Assembly: GCA_017386805.1 (NCBI GenBank)
Contig: JAFOGM010000285.1
Coordinates: forward strand, 1 to 6,725
Length of the DNA stretch: 6,725 nt
Direction of reading: 5' to 3'
Origin: Bacillota bacterium
GTDB taxonomy: Bacteria; Bacillota; Clostridia; Peptostreptococcales; Anaerovoracaceae
Both the position numbers and the translations under genes were made by a program. Below are positions 1 through 6,011 of the stretch, in pieces (within the stretch, counting starts at the first letter, position 1; each line of letters opens with the position of its first letter). The notes below the pieces were generated by a model. It saw only the letters and a program-made list of their open reading frames with translations, was not told where the DNA came from and ran no database searches.

Positions 1-60
1 CTGGCCAGCGTTACGATGTTTGGATGGATCTTCCTGTTCAAATGTCTGGGAATGTTCTGA
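1..60 (+). CDS. Possible C-terminal end of an upstream gene (partial, unidentified)
   Basis: Reading from base 1, nineteen codons run to a TGA at 58-60 and give LASVTMFGWIFLFKCLGMF, a strongly hydrophobic tail that would fit the last transmembrane segment of a membrane protein. Codon choice (CTG, ATC, TTC, AGC) matches the genes downstream. A competing frame is also open: bases 3-71 end at TAA and include YDVWMDLPVQMSGNV, a plausible soluble C-terminus, but with less typical codons (CTT, CCT, TCT, CAA). Too little is present to identify a family or to decide firmly between the frames. Either choice leaves a 49 to 60 base gap before carD. Confidence 0.3.
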   Translation: MASVTMFGWIFLFKCLGMF

Positions 61-120
61 TGATGAAATAAACAGCCGTAGACGTACCAAGCTTTCAAGG
101 CGAAATGCCGGAGGTGAAGA

Positions 121-612
121 ATGTTTGATATCGGAGATAAGATCCTGTATCCCATGCACGGTGCAGGCGTCATTGAGAAGATCGAAGAGACAGAGATTCT
201 GGGAGAAAAGAAATCCTACTATGTCCTGAGAATTTCCGGCCGTGATATTAAGATCATGGTACCGGTGGACAGCTCGATGAAGGTAGGAGTCCGTCCGGTT
301 GCCTCCATGGAAGACGTGGAAGAAGCCTTGGTTGTTCTGGCTTCGGAAACGACGGAAATGTCGTCCAATTGGAACAGACGGTACAGAGAAAATACGGAAA
401 AGCTGAAGAGCGGTGAATTGAACCAGGTGGCGGAAGTGGTCCGCAATCTGAGCAGAGCCGACCGGAAGCGAAAGCTGTCTGCGGTGGAAACGAAAATGTT
501 GATCAACGCAAGACAGATCCTGATCAGTGAACTCGTGCTGGCGGGTGAGATGGATGTGGAAGAAGCATCGAAGCTCATCGATCAGGCGGTGAAGGGGAAA
601 ACCGCCAAGTAA
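121..612 (+). CDS. carD: CarD/CdnL-family transcriptional regulator
   Basis: This 163-residue protein matches the small CarD/CdnL family, whose members bind the RNA polymerase beta subunit and stabilise the open promoter complex, often at rRNA and other growth-linked promoters. Residues 1 to about 62 form the Tudor-like RNA polymerase-interacting domain, starting MFDIGDKILYPMHGAGVIE. Residues 63-163 form the helical DNA-binding half, with the family pattern NWNRRYREN (83-91), NQVAEVVRNL (101-110) and the LSAVETKML region (119-127). W84 sits where the mycobacterial protein has the tryptophan that wedges into the upstream edge of the bubble; that functional role is inferred from the family. Length is typical and there is no helicase domain, so this is not the repair protein TRCF. 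The start is fixed by GGAGGTGA at 110-117, an extended match to the 16S anti-Shine-Dalgarno. It is the first complete gene of a six-gene run. Confidence 0.93.
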   Translation: MFDIGDKILYPMHGAGVIEKIEETEILGEKKSYYVLRISGRDIKIMVPVDSSMKVGVRPVASMEDVEEALVVLASETTEMSSNWNRRYRENTEKLKSGELNQVAEVVRNLSRADRKRKLSAVETKMLINARQILISELVLAGEMDVEEASKLIDQAVKGKTAK

Positions 613-654
613 GCACTTGTGATACTCAAAAGGGATGGAGAAAAATACGGGGAG

Positions 655-672
655 AAAGGAGGAAACGATATG
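655..672 (+). promoter_or_regulatory. Ribosome binding site that sets the yacL-like gene start
   Basis: AAAGGAGG at 655-662 lies 7 bases before ATG at 670. The same reading frame is open back to a GTG at 619, but no Shine-Dalgarno precedes that GTG and the extra 17 residues are polar and atypical ahead of a first membrane segment. The ATG at 670 is therefore preferred. Confidence 0.85.
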
Positions 673-1785
673 CTGAAAAAATTATTCAGAGCTATTTTGA
701 CGCTTTGTGGTTTGTTGTTAGGATATGGAGTTGCATCTTTTATTTTAATGCATCAGTGGATGCAGGCATTGCTGGGAGAAGGCCTGAGCTTTTCGGAAGC
801 ACAGGAAGGGGGAATCACCATCTGCAGTGCAGTTTTATTCGCACTCATATTTTATAATTTGGCTCCCTTGTTCACGCGACAGGGCCAGAAAGTGGCAAAA
901 GGCATCGAAAAAGATCTGCAGTCCATACCTACCACCGATATCGCCACCGGCGCCATCGGTCTGGTGATCGGTCTGGTCATTGCGTTCTTCATTGCGCAGC
1001 TGATCAATAACATCGAGATCCTGAATGTAGCCTATGTAAACGTGATCCTGTCCGTCATGATCTATGTCTTCTTCGGTTATCTGGGTATGAACCTGGGACG
1101 AAAGGGAGGAAATGATCTGCGGCTTCAGGTCATGAACAATGTGAAAAAAGGACCGAAGATGGGGAAACTGGGAAAAGGCCGCGACGCCTCTCCCAAAATC
1201 CTGGACACCAGCGTGATCATCGACGGACGTATTGCGGATATCATGAAGACGGGCTTCATCGAAGGAGACATCGTGATTCCCAGCTTCGTTCTTGTGGAAT
1301 TGCGTCACATTGCCGATTCTTCTGATGGACTGAAGCGGGCTCGCGGACGCCGTGGTCTGGATATCCTGAATAAGATCCAGACGGATTATGGAATCGAGAT
1401 CTACAATACCGATTCGGAAAAGGCACTGGAGGCCATTCCGGAAGTGGATGTAAAGCTGTTGAAGCTGGCGCAGATCATGAACGGAAAAGTTGTGACCAAC
1501 GACTATAACCTGAACAAGGTGGCCATGATCCAGGGCGTACCGGTGCTGAACATCAACGAATTGGCCAATACCTTAAAGCCTGTGGTGCTTCCGGGAGAAG
1601 CTATGCAGGTCTTCCTGGTCAAGGAAGGGAAGGAAAACAATCAGGCCATCGCTTATCTGGACGATGGAACCATGATCGTCGTAGAAGAAGGAAAGAAGAG
1701 CATCGGAAAAACCGTGGACGTTCTGGTGACCAGCGTTCTCCAGACATCTGCCGGCCGCATGATCTTCGCAAAAATCAAAAAGTAA
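670..1785 (+). CDS. yacL: YacL-like membrane protein with PIN and TRAM domains (probable RNase)
   Basis: The protein has 371 residues from the ATG at 670. Four hydrophobic segments come first (about 4-27, 48-66, 93-112 and 117-141), then a basic linker (144-171), a PIN nuclease domain (about 176-297) and a TRAM-like beta domain (about 306-368). The acidic PIN residues that bind metal appear present: D179 in ILDTS, E210 in LVELRH, D258/D260 in PEVDVKLL and D278 in TNDYNLNK. This makes an intact metal-dependent RNase fold likely. TRAM domains bind RNA, so the protein probably acts on RNA at the inner face of the membrane, but its substrate is not evident. The architecture matches Bacillus YacL, which also lies directly before ispD. 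It starts 57 bases after carD and ends 21 bases before the ispDF start, so co-transcription is likely. Confidence 0.9.
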   Translation: MLKKLFRAILTLCGLLLGYGVASFILMHQWMQALLGEGLSFSEAQEGGITICSAVLFALIFYNLAPLFTRQGQKVAKGIEKDLQSIPTTDIATGAIGLVIGLVIAFFIAQLINNIEILNVAYVNVILSVMIYVFFGYLGMNLGRKGGNDLRLQVMNNVKKGPKMGKLGKGRDASPKILDTSVIIDGRIADIMKTGFIEGDIVIPSFVLVELRHIADSSDGLKRARGRRGLDILNKIQTDYGIEIYNTDSEKALEAIPEVDVKLLKLAQIMNGKVVTNDYNLNKVAMIQGVPVLNINELANTLKPVVLPGEAMQVFLVKEGKENNQAIAYLDDGTMIVVEEGKKSIGKTVDVLVTSVLQTSAGRMIFAKIKK

Positions 1786-1806
1786 TCAATTACAGAGGAA
1801 AACAGA

Positions 1807-3060
1807 ATGTATCAGAATCACAAGGTTGCTTGTCTGATGGCTGCTGCCGGATCCGGAAAGCGGATGGGCAGCGGTCTTTCCAAACAATACCGGATGCTGG
1901 GAGATATGCCCATTCTCAGCCGGGCGGTGAAGGCTTTTGAGGACCATCCCCTGGTGGACAGCATCTACATCATCGGAAGAGAAGAGGAACTGGACTACTG
2001 CAGGGAAGAAATGCTGGAGCCCTATGGATTTACCAAGATCCGTGGGTTGGTGGCCGGCGGGAAGGAACGTCAGGACTCGGTGAAAAACGGTCTGGATGCT
2101 CTGGATGATGAAACGCTGGTCCTGGTCCATGACGGAGCTCGCCCCTTCATTACGGAGGATGTGATCACCCGGACCATTCAGATGGCGGAAAGCCGCGGAG
2201 CGGCCATTGCCGCCGTACCGGCAAAGGACACCATCAAGGTGGCTGCTCCTGATCCGGAGGACCACGGAGACGCGCCGGCGCTGTATTTTACAGCCACCCC
2301 AGACCGCAGTACCCTGTATCAGGTACAGACTCCCCAGGGTTTCCTGACAAAAACGCTGAAAGATGCCCATGAACTGGCTGCAGAACAGAACTTTTATGGT
2401 ACAGATGATGCGGTTTTAGTTGAAAGAATGGGAAAAAAAGTGTATCTTGTAATGGGCGATTACAAAAATATGAAAGTTACCACTCTGGAGGACATGGAGA
2501 CCGGCCTGGTCATTCTGAAGATGCTGGAGGGGGAACAAACGCCTGTGAAGGAGGAACGCGATATGGAATACCGAATGGGAACAGGATATGATGTTCATAA
2601 GCTTGTGGAAGATCGAAAACTGATCCTGGGCGGCGTGGAGATCCCCTATGAAAAGGGTCTCTTAGGACATTCCGACGCGGACGTTCTGGTTCATGCAGTG
2701 ATGGATGCCCTGTTGGGGGCAGCCGCACTGAGAGATATTGGGTATCACTTCCCGGACAGCGATGAGAGATATCGCGGGGCGGACAGCCTGAAGCTTTTGG
2801 AGGAGGTGATAGGGCTGTTGGACCACAACGGCTTTATCCCCGTCAATGTGGACGGCACGGTGATCGCACAGCGACCGAAGATCTTACCGTATATTCCTCA
2901 GATGTGTGAGAATATGGCGAAGATCATCTGGCCCGATCTTCCGCTGGAAGAAGCGGTCCGTCGGATCAATGTGAAGGGTACCACCACCGAAAAACTGGGC
3001 TTCTGCGGACGCGGCGAAGGGATCGCCAGCGAAGCGGTTGCCTGCATCCGAACCAAATAA
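1807..3060 (+). CDS. ispDF: Bifunctional IspD/IspF enzyme of the MEP isoprenoid pathway
   Basis: This 417-residue fusion carries two non-consecutive steps of the non-mevalonate pathway. Residues 1 to about 240 are IspD, which joins MEP and CTP into CDP-methylerythritol. They show the nucleotide loop AAAGSGKRMG (12-21) with R19 and K26, DGARPF (109-114), AKDTIK (139-144), TPQGF (175-179), TDD (199-201) and K223 in the MKVT motif. Residues 253-417 are IspF, the 2,4-cyclodiphosphate synthase. They have zinc ligands D262, H264 (YDVH) and H296 (LVHAVMD), HSDAD (288-292), FPDSDE (315-320) and TTTEKLGFCGRGEGI (392-406). Both halves look catalytically complete. The IspD arm between K144 and PDR (165-167) is about eight residues longer than in E. 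coli IspD. AGAGG at 1794-1798 precedes the start. The two halves are joined by a short linker that itself contains a strong ribosome binding site. The intermediate enzyme IspE is not in this window. Confidence 0.96.
   Translation: MYQNHKVACLMAAAGSGKRMGSGLSKQYRMLGDMPILSRAVKAFEDHPLVDSIYIIGREEELDYCREEMLEPYGFTKIRGLVAGGKERQDSVKNGLDALDDETLVLVHDGARPFITEDVITRTIQMAESRGAAIAAVPAKDTIKVAAPDPEDHGDAPALYFTATPDRSTLYQVQTPQGFLTKTLKDAHELAAEQNFYGTDDAVLVERMGKKVYLVMGDYKNMKVTTLEDMETGLVILKMLEGEQTPVKEERDMEYRMGTGYDVHKLVEDRKLILGGVEIPYEKGLLGHSDADVLVHAVMDALLGAAALRDIGYHFPDSDERYRGADSLKLLEEVIGLLDHNGFIPVNVDGTVIAQRPKILPYIPQMCENMAKIIWPDLPLEEAVRRINVKGTTTEKLGFCGRGEGIASEAVACIRTK
2548..2565 (+). promoter_or_regulatory. Internal ribosome binding site and ATG at the IspD-IspF junction
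   Basis: AAGGAGG at 2548-2554 is followed after 8 bases by ATG at 2563-2565, in frame with ispDF and corresponding to M253. Translation from here would give a 165-residue protein beginning MEYRMGTGYDVH, the normal size and N-terminus of a free-standing IspF. The block AAGGAGGAACGCGATATG is almost the same as the yacL start block AAGGAGGAAACGATATG. It is a better Shine-Dalgarno than the one in front of the whole fusion (AGAGG). The motif is seen directly; whether it is used is inference. Confidence 0.55.
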
Positions 3061-3095
3061 AGTGAATCAAGATCAAAGAATCTATCTATAAAAAG

Positions 3096-3113
3096 AAGGA
3101 GTTGTTTAGAATG
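3096..3113 (+). promoter_or_regulatory. Ribosome binding site that sets the proS start
   Basis: AAGGAG at 3096-3101 lies 9 bases before ATG at 3111. The frame is also open from a TTG at 3102, but that codon abuts the Shine-Dalgarno and could not be served by it. The ATG also gives the usual bacterial ProRS N-terminus (MKLSNMHLKTLREVP). Confidence 0.85.
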
Positions 3114-4838
3114 AAACTTTCTAACATGCATTTAAAGACACTGCGCGAAGTGCCCACCGAAGCTGAAATTTCCAGCCACATCCTGCTGCTGCGCGCCAAT
3201 ATGATCCGTAAGCTGGTTTCCGGTGTGTATGGTTTCATGCCTATGGGTAACCGTGTATTACAGAAGATCGAAGCGATCATCCGCGAAGAAATGGATGCCA
3301 AGGGCGCTCAGGAAATTCTGATGTCCGCGGTTCAGCCTGCAGAACTGTGGCAGGAATCCGGTCGTTGGAACGCTTACGGTCCCGAACTGTGGAGAGTACA
3401 GGACAGACACGGTCGTGACTTTTGCTTAGGACCGACACACGAAGAAATCTTCACTGATATCGCAAGAAGCGAAATCAGTTCCTATCGTCAGCTGCCTCAG
3501 AACCTGTATCAGATCCAGACCAAGTACAGAGACGAAAAGCGTCCCCGTTTCGGTCTGATCCGTTCCAGAGAATTCATCATGAAGGACGCATATTCCTTCG
3601 ATAAGGACTGGGAAGGTCTGGACAAGAGCTACGATGATATGTACGACGCTTACGAAAAGGTCTTCACCAGATGCGGTCTGACCTTCCGTGCAGTAGAAGC
3701 TGACAGCGGCGCTATCGGCGGTTCCAACTCCCACGAATTCTGCGCTCTGTCCGACATCGGCGAATCCGTGATCGCATACTGCGACCACTGCGATATGGCT
3801 GCAACTGACGAAAGAGCTGTCTGCGTTGACGAAAAGATGCCCGCAGAAGATGAACTGGCTATGGAAGAAGTATTCACTCCGGAAACCAAGTCCATCGAAG
3901 ATCTGGCAAAGTTCCTGAACGTGGAAGAAAAGAAGACCATCAAGGCTCTGCTGTTCGAAGTGTTCGATCAGCCCCAGTACAAGTACGTGGCTGCTTTCGT
4001 TCGCGGTGACAGAGAACTGAACATGATCAAGCTGGTCAATGCTCTGGACATTCCGGAACATGCCATCGACTTCGCTGATGAAGCGGCAATGGGCGTGGTT
4101 ACCGGCGCTGTTGGCGGTTTCACCGGCCCCACCGGCCTGCATGACTGCACCATCGTTGTGGACAGCGAACTGATCGAAGCAAAGAACATGGTTGCTGGTG
4201 CTTGTAAGGTAGACCACCACATCAAGAATGTAAACTACGGAAGAGACTACAAGGGCGACATCATCGCTGATCTGAAGCTGATCAAGGAAGGCGATCCCTG
4301 CCCGAAGTGCGGCGCACCCATCAAGATGGCCCGCGGTATCGAAGTAGGTCAGGTATTCAAGCTGGGTACCAAGTACTCCGATTCCATGCACGCAGTCTTC
4401 AAGGATGAAAATATGAACGAAAAGCCGCTGGTTATGGGTTGCTACGGTATCGGTGTGACCAGAACCATGTCCGCTATCGTTGAACAGCACCACGATGACA
4501 ACGGTATCATCTGGCCCGTATCCGTGGCTCCGTACCACGTGATCGTGACCCTGGTGAACTCCAAGGACGAAACCCAGTGCGCTCTGGCAGAAGAACTGCA
4601 CGACACTCTGTTAGCTAAGGGCATCGAAGTGATCCTGGATGACAGAGACGAAAGAGCCGGCGTTAAGTTCAAGGACGCTGACCTGCTGGGTATCCCGGTA
4701 AGAATCACCGTAGGTAAGAAGGCTGGCGAACGTGTTGTAGAATATAAGCTGAGAAGCGAAGCTCAGTCCGTGGACAAGGATGCGGATCAGGCAGTTGCTG
4801 ACGCAGTGGAATTCATCAACGCAAATCGCAGAGGATAA
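3111..4838 (+). CDS. proS: Prolyl-tRNA synthetase, bacterial type with editing domain
   Basis: The protein has 575 residues and charges tRNA(Pro) with proline in the cytosol. The length matches bacterial-type ProRS. The class II catalytic core shows motif 1 around MPMGNRVL (43-50), GPTHEE (107-112), motif 2 in RDEKRPRFGLIRSREF (140-155) and motif 3 around GCYGIGVTRTMSA (443-455). An INS editing domain (about 225-405), which clears mischarged Ala-tRNA(Pro), is inserted between motifs 2 and 3. K278 in KKTIKALL aligns by eye with the editing lysine of E. coli (K279), and a GGFTGPTGL loop is at 335-343. The anticodon-binding domain begins near SVAPYHVIV (471-479). Two CxxC pairs, C224/C227 and C397/C400, bracket the insertion. 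Codon use is strongly biased, with Glu almost all GAA and Leu nearly all CTG, which suggests high expression. The gene starts 50 bases after ispDF and ends 16 before the Nudix gene. Confidence 0.97.
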   Translation: MKLSNMHLKTLREVPTEAEISSHILLLRANMIRKLVSGVYGFMPMGNRVLQKIEAIIREEMDAKGAQEILMSAVQPAELWQESGRWNAYGPELWRVQDRHGRDFCLGPTHEEIFTDIARSEISSYRQLPQNLYQIQTKYRDEKRPRFGLIRSREFIMKDAYSFDKDWEGLDKSYDDMYDAYEKVFTRCGLTFRAVEADSGAIGGSNSHEFCALSDIGESVIAYCDHCDMAATDERAVCVDEKMPAEDELAMEEVFTPETKSIEDLAKFLNVEEKKTIKALLFEVFDQPQYKYVAAFVRGDRELNMIKLVNALDIPEHAIDFADEAAMGVVTGAVGGFTGPTGLHDCTIVVDSELIEAKNMVAGACKVDHHIKNVNYGRDYKGDIIADLKLIKEGDPCPKCGAPIKMARGIEVGQVFKLGTKYSDSMHAVFKDENMNEKPLVMGCYGIGVTRTMSAIVEQHHDDNGIIWPVSVAPYHVIVTLVNSKDETQCALAEELHDTLLAKGIEVILDDRDERAGVKFKDADLLGIPVRITVGKKAGERVVEYKLRSEAQSVDKDADQAVADAVEFINANRRG

Positions 4839-4854
4839 GAACTGAGGTAAAATT

Positions 4855-5319
4855 ATGTGGACCGGCGGCGTGAGAGTCATCATTGAGAATGACGAACAAA
4901 AAATCCTGATGGTGAAGCAGGAACATCCGGAACGTACTGTCTGGATGGTTCCCGGCGGCGGCATCGAAGAAGGCGAGACTGCGGCGGAAGCTGTGGTTCG
5001 TGAAATGAAGGAAGAAACGGGACTGGACGTGACCGTAGGTCCTATGATCTTCCACATCGAGGAAGTGTCGGAAAAGCGCGGACAGAGATTCGTGAATTTC
5101 TTCATGGCTACGGTGGCCGGCGGCGATATGCATCTGGGCATGGATCCGGAATTCGACGCCGAACATCAGGTGCTGAAGGAATTGAAGTTCTTAAGCCGCG
5201 AAGAGATCCAGGCTCTTCCCCACGTCTATCCGGAATTCCTGCGCGACGAAGTGTGGGAGCTTCTGGATGCCGGTAAATTATATGACGCGTTTCGCATCCG
5301 CGAACCGTGGAAAAAATAA
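4855..5319 (+). CDS. Nudix hydrolase
   Basis: This 154-residue protein is a single Nudix domain. Residues 35-57 fit the Nudix signature GX5EX7REUXEEXGU exactly: G35, E41, R49-E50, E53-E54 and G56-L57. The glutamates of REMKEE would hold the catalytic Mg2+ or Mn2+. The family splits nucleoside diphosphates linked to another moiety; candidate substrates include oxidised dNTPs, nucleotide sugars and ADP-ribose, but none can be picked from sequence. The N-terminus MWTGGVRVIIEN leads directly into the first strand, and there is no signal peptide or added domain. GAGGT at 4844-4848 precedes the ATG by 6 bases. The gene is tightly packed between proS and the isomerase gene (gaps of 16 and 15 bases), so it is almost certainly co-transcribed, although no pathway link to either is apparent. 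Confidence 0.93.
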   Translation: MWTGGVRVIIENDEQKILMVKQEHPERTVWMVPGGGIEEGETAAEAVVREMKEETGLDVTVGPMIFHIEEVSEKRGQRFVNFFMATVAGGDMHLGMDPEFDAEHQVLKELKFLSREEIQALPHVYPEFLRDEVWELLDAGKLYDAFRIREPWKK

Positions 5320-5334
5320 AAGGAGACCATACCA

Positions 5335-5826
5335 ATGAAACAGATTGTTACTTTTGAAATGGAAAACGGAAAGGTGATGAAGGCGGAATTATATCCCGAA
5401 ATCGCACCGAAGACCGTAGAAAACTTCGTATCTCTGGTAAAGGACGGCTTCTATGATGGCCTGATCTTCCACAGAGTAATTCCTGGCTTCATGATCCAGG
5501 GCGGCTGCCCCAAGGGCAACGGTACCGGCGGTCCCGGCCACAACATCGTGGGCGAATTCGCAATGAACGGTTATAAGAATGATCTGAAGCACACCACTGG
5601 CGTTCTGTCTATGGCTCGTGCAATGCATCCCAATTCCGCAGGCTCTCAGTTCTTCATCATGGTAGCTGATGCTCCCCATCTGGATGGTCAGTACGCAGCT
5701 TTCGGTAAGCTGATCGAAGGTATCGATGTAGCTCAGGAAATCGTTCGTGTTCGCAGAAACCCCATGGATAAGCCCTTCGAAGATCAGAGAATGGCTAAGG
5801 TAACTGTGGAAGAAATCGAAGAATAA
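5335..5826 (+). CDS. Cyclophilin-type peptidyl-prolyl cis-trans isomerase
   Basis: This 163-residue protein is a minimal cyclophilin that speeds proline cis-trans isomerisation during folding. It has no signal peptide or membrane segment, so it should act in the cytoplasm. The active-site block FHRVIPGFMIQGG (45-57) carries the catalytic arginine R47 with F52, M53 and Q55. SAGSQFFIM (101-109) and HLDGQYAAFG (115-124) complete the pocket. At the position of human cyclophilin A W121 there is H115, and Y120 replaces H126. Loss of that tryptophan is common in bacterial cyclophilins and predicts weak cyclosporin binding. AAGGAG at 5320-5325 lies 9 bases before the ATG. It is the last gene of the operon, and an intrinsic terminator starts 28 bases after its stop. 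Like proS it uses the highly biased codon set. Confidence 0.95.
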   Translation: MKQIVTFEMENGKVMKAELYPEIAPKTVENFVSLVKDGFYDGLIFHRVIPGFMIQGGCPKGNGTGGPGHNIVGEFAMNGYKNDLKHTTGVLSMARAMHPNSAGSQFFIMVADAPHLDGQYAAFGKLIEGIDVAQEIVRVRRNPMDKPFEDQRMAKVTVEEIEE

Positions 5827-5854
5827 TCGACACGTCAAATTTTCAGTTAACAGT

Positions 5855-5892
5855 AGGAAGATGTTGGAATTCCAACATCTTCCTTTGTTTTT
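5855..5892 (+). terminator. Rho-independent terminator of the carD-to-cyclophilin operon
   Basis: AGGAAGATGTTGGAA at 5855-5869 is followed at once by its exact reverse complement TTCCAACATCTTCCT at 5870-5884, giving a 30-base perfect palindrome with an EcoRI-like GAATTC centre. Sterically it would fold as a stem of about 13 pairs with an AATT loop. A T-rich run (TTTGTTTTTGTT, overlapping the stem end) follows. On the opposite strand no T-run follows the stem, so the terminator should act on + strand transcription only. It stands 28 bases after the isomerase stop codon. Confidence 0.92.
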
Positions 5893-5902
5893 GTTCTGTG
5901 AA

Positions 5903-5916
5903 GTTTTCGTGAAAAC
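5903..5916. repeat. Short inverted repeat, possible operator
   Basis: GTTTTCGTGAAAAC is a perfect inverted repeat with 6-base arms and a 2-base centre, in the gap between the terminator and the LysM gene. It lies about 22 bases upstream of the candidate -35 box. Its position and symmetry are compatible with a small dimeric regulator site. A short A/T-rich palindrome can also occur by chance, so the regulatory role is only a suggestion. Confidence 0.3.
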
Positions 5917-5938
5917 AGGGGTATAGTTCAGAAAAAGC

Positions 5939-5967
5939 TTGCTTTTTTTCTCGTCTTGCTATAAAAT
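5939..5967 (+). promoter_or_regulatory. Candidate sigma-A promoter for the LysM gene
   Basis: TTGCTT at 5939-5944 and TAAAAT at 5962-5967 are separated by 17 bases, within an A/T-rich stretch (TATAAAAT at 5960-5967). The -35 match is partial (TTG only) and the -10 match is good. Transcription would start near 5974, leaving a leader of roughly 38 bases. An alternative -10, TATAGT at 5922-5927, has no good -35 partner. A promoter is expected here because the terminator at 5855-5892 isolates the next gene. Confidence 0.45.
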
Positions 5968-6011
5968 GTTACGTGCCTGTTATTAGAAGTTAGTGATAAG
6001 GACGAATAACA

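Noticed and set aside
20..229. 69-codon + strand frame overlapping the carD start
   Set aside because: It begins at a TTG with no Shine-Dalgarno, overlaps 109 bases of carD and has a Cys/Arg/Ser-rich product typical of an off-frame reading.
617..646. Possible promoter TTGTGA-N18-AAAAAT between carD and yacL
   Set aside because: Only four of six matches in each box with a long spacer; in such an A/T-rich gap this is near chance.
619..669. GTG start 51 bases upstream for the yacL-like gene
   Set aside because: No ribosome binding site before it, while AAAGGAGG stands at ideal distance from ATG 670.
835..1308. 157-codon open frame on the - strand over yacL
   Set aside because: His- and Asp-rich composition typical of the reverse complement of a coding gene, with no domain.
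1786..2370. 194-codon open frame on the - strand over ispD
   Set aside because: It lies wholly opposite a clear IspD domain, has no recognisable motif and reads as antisense of conserved codons.
3083..3092. TATAAA-like -10 box just before proS
   Set aside because: A start there would fall in or after the proS Shine-Dalgarno, and no -35 partner is visible. An internal promoter remains possible but unsupported by this motif.
3426..4601. 391-codon open frame on the - strand across proS
   Set aside because: It is codon-aligned with proS, so its stops correspond to sense TTA, CTA and TCA codons, which this biased gene almost never uses. It is bounded by TTA leucine codons at 3426 and 4611. Its product is rich in His, Val and Ser and resembles no family, so it is a shadow.
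5389..5838. 149-codon open frame on the - strand over the isomerase gene
   Set aside because: Antisense shadow of a codon-biased gene, without recognisable protein features.
5931..5950. GAAAAAGC-TT-GCTTTTTTTC as a second terminator
   Set aside because: The stem is almost all A-T pairs with a two-base centre, weak compared with the palindrome 60 bases earlier, and it overlaps the likely promoter.
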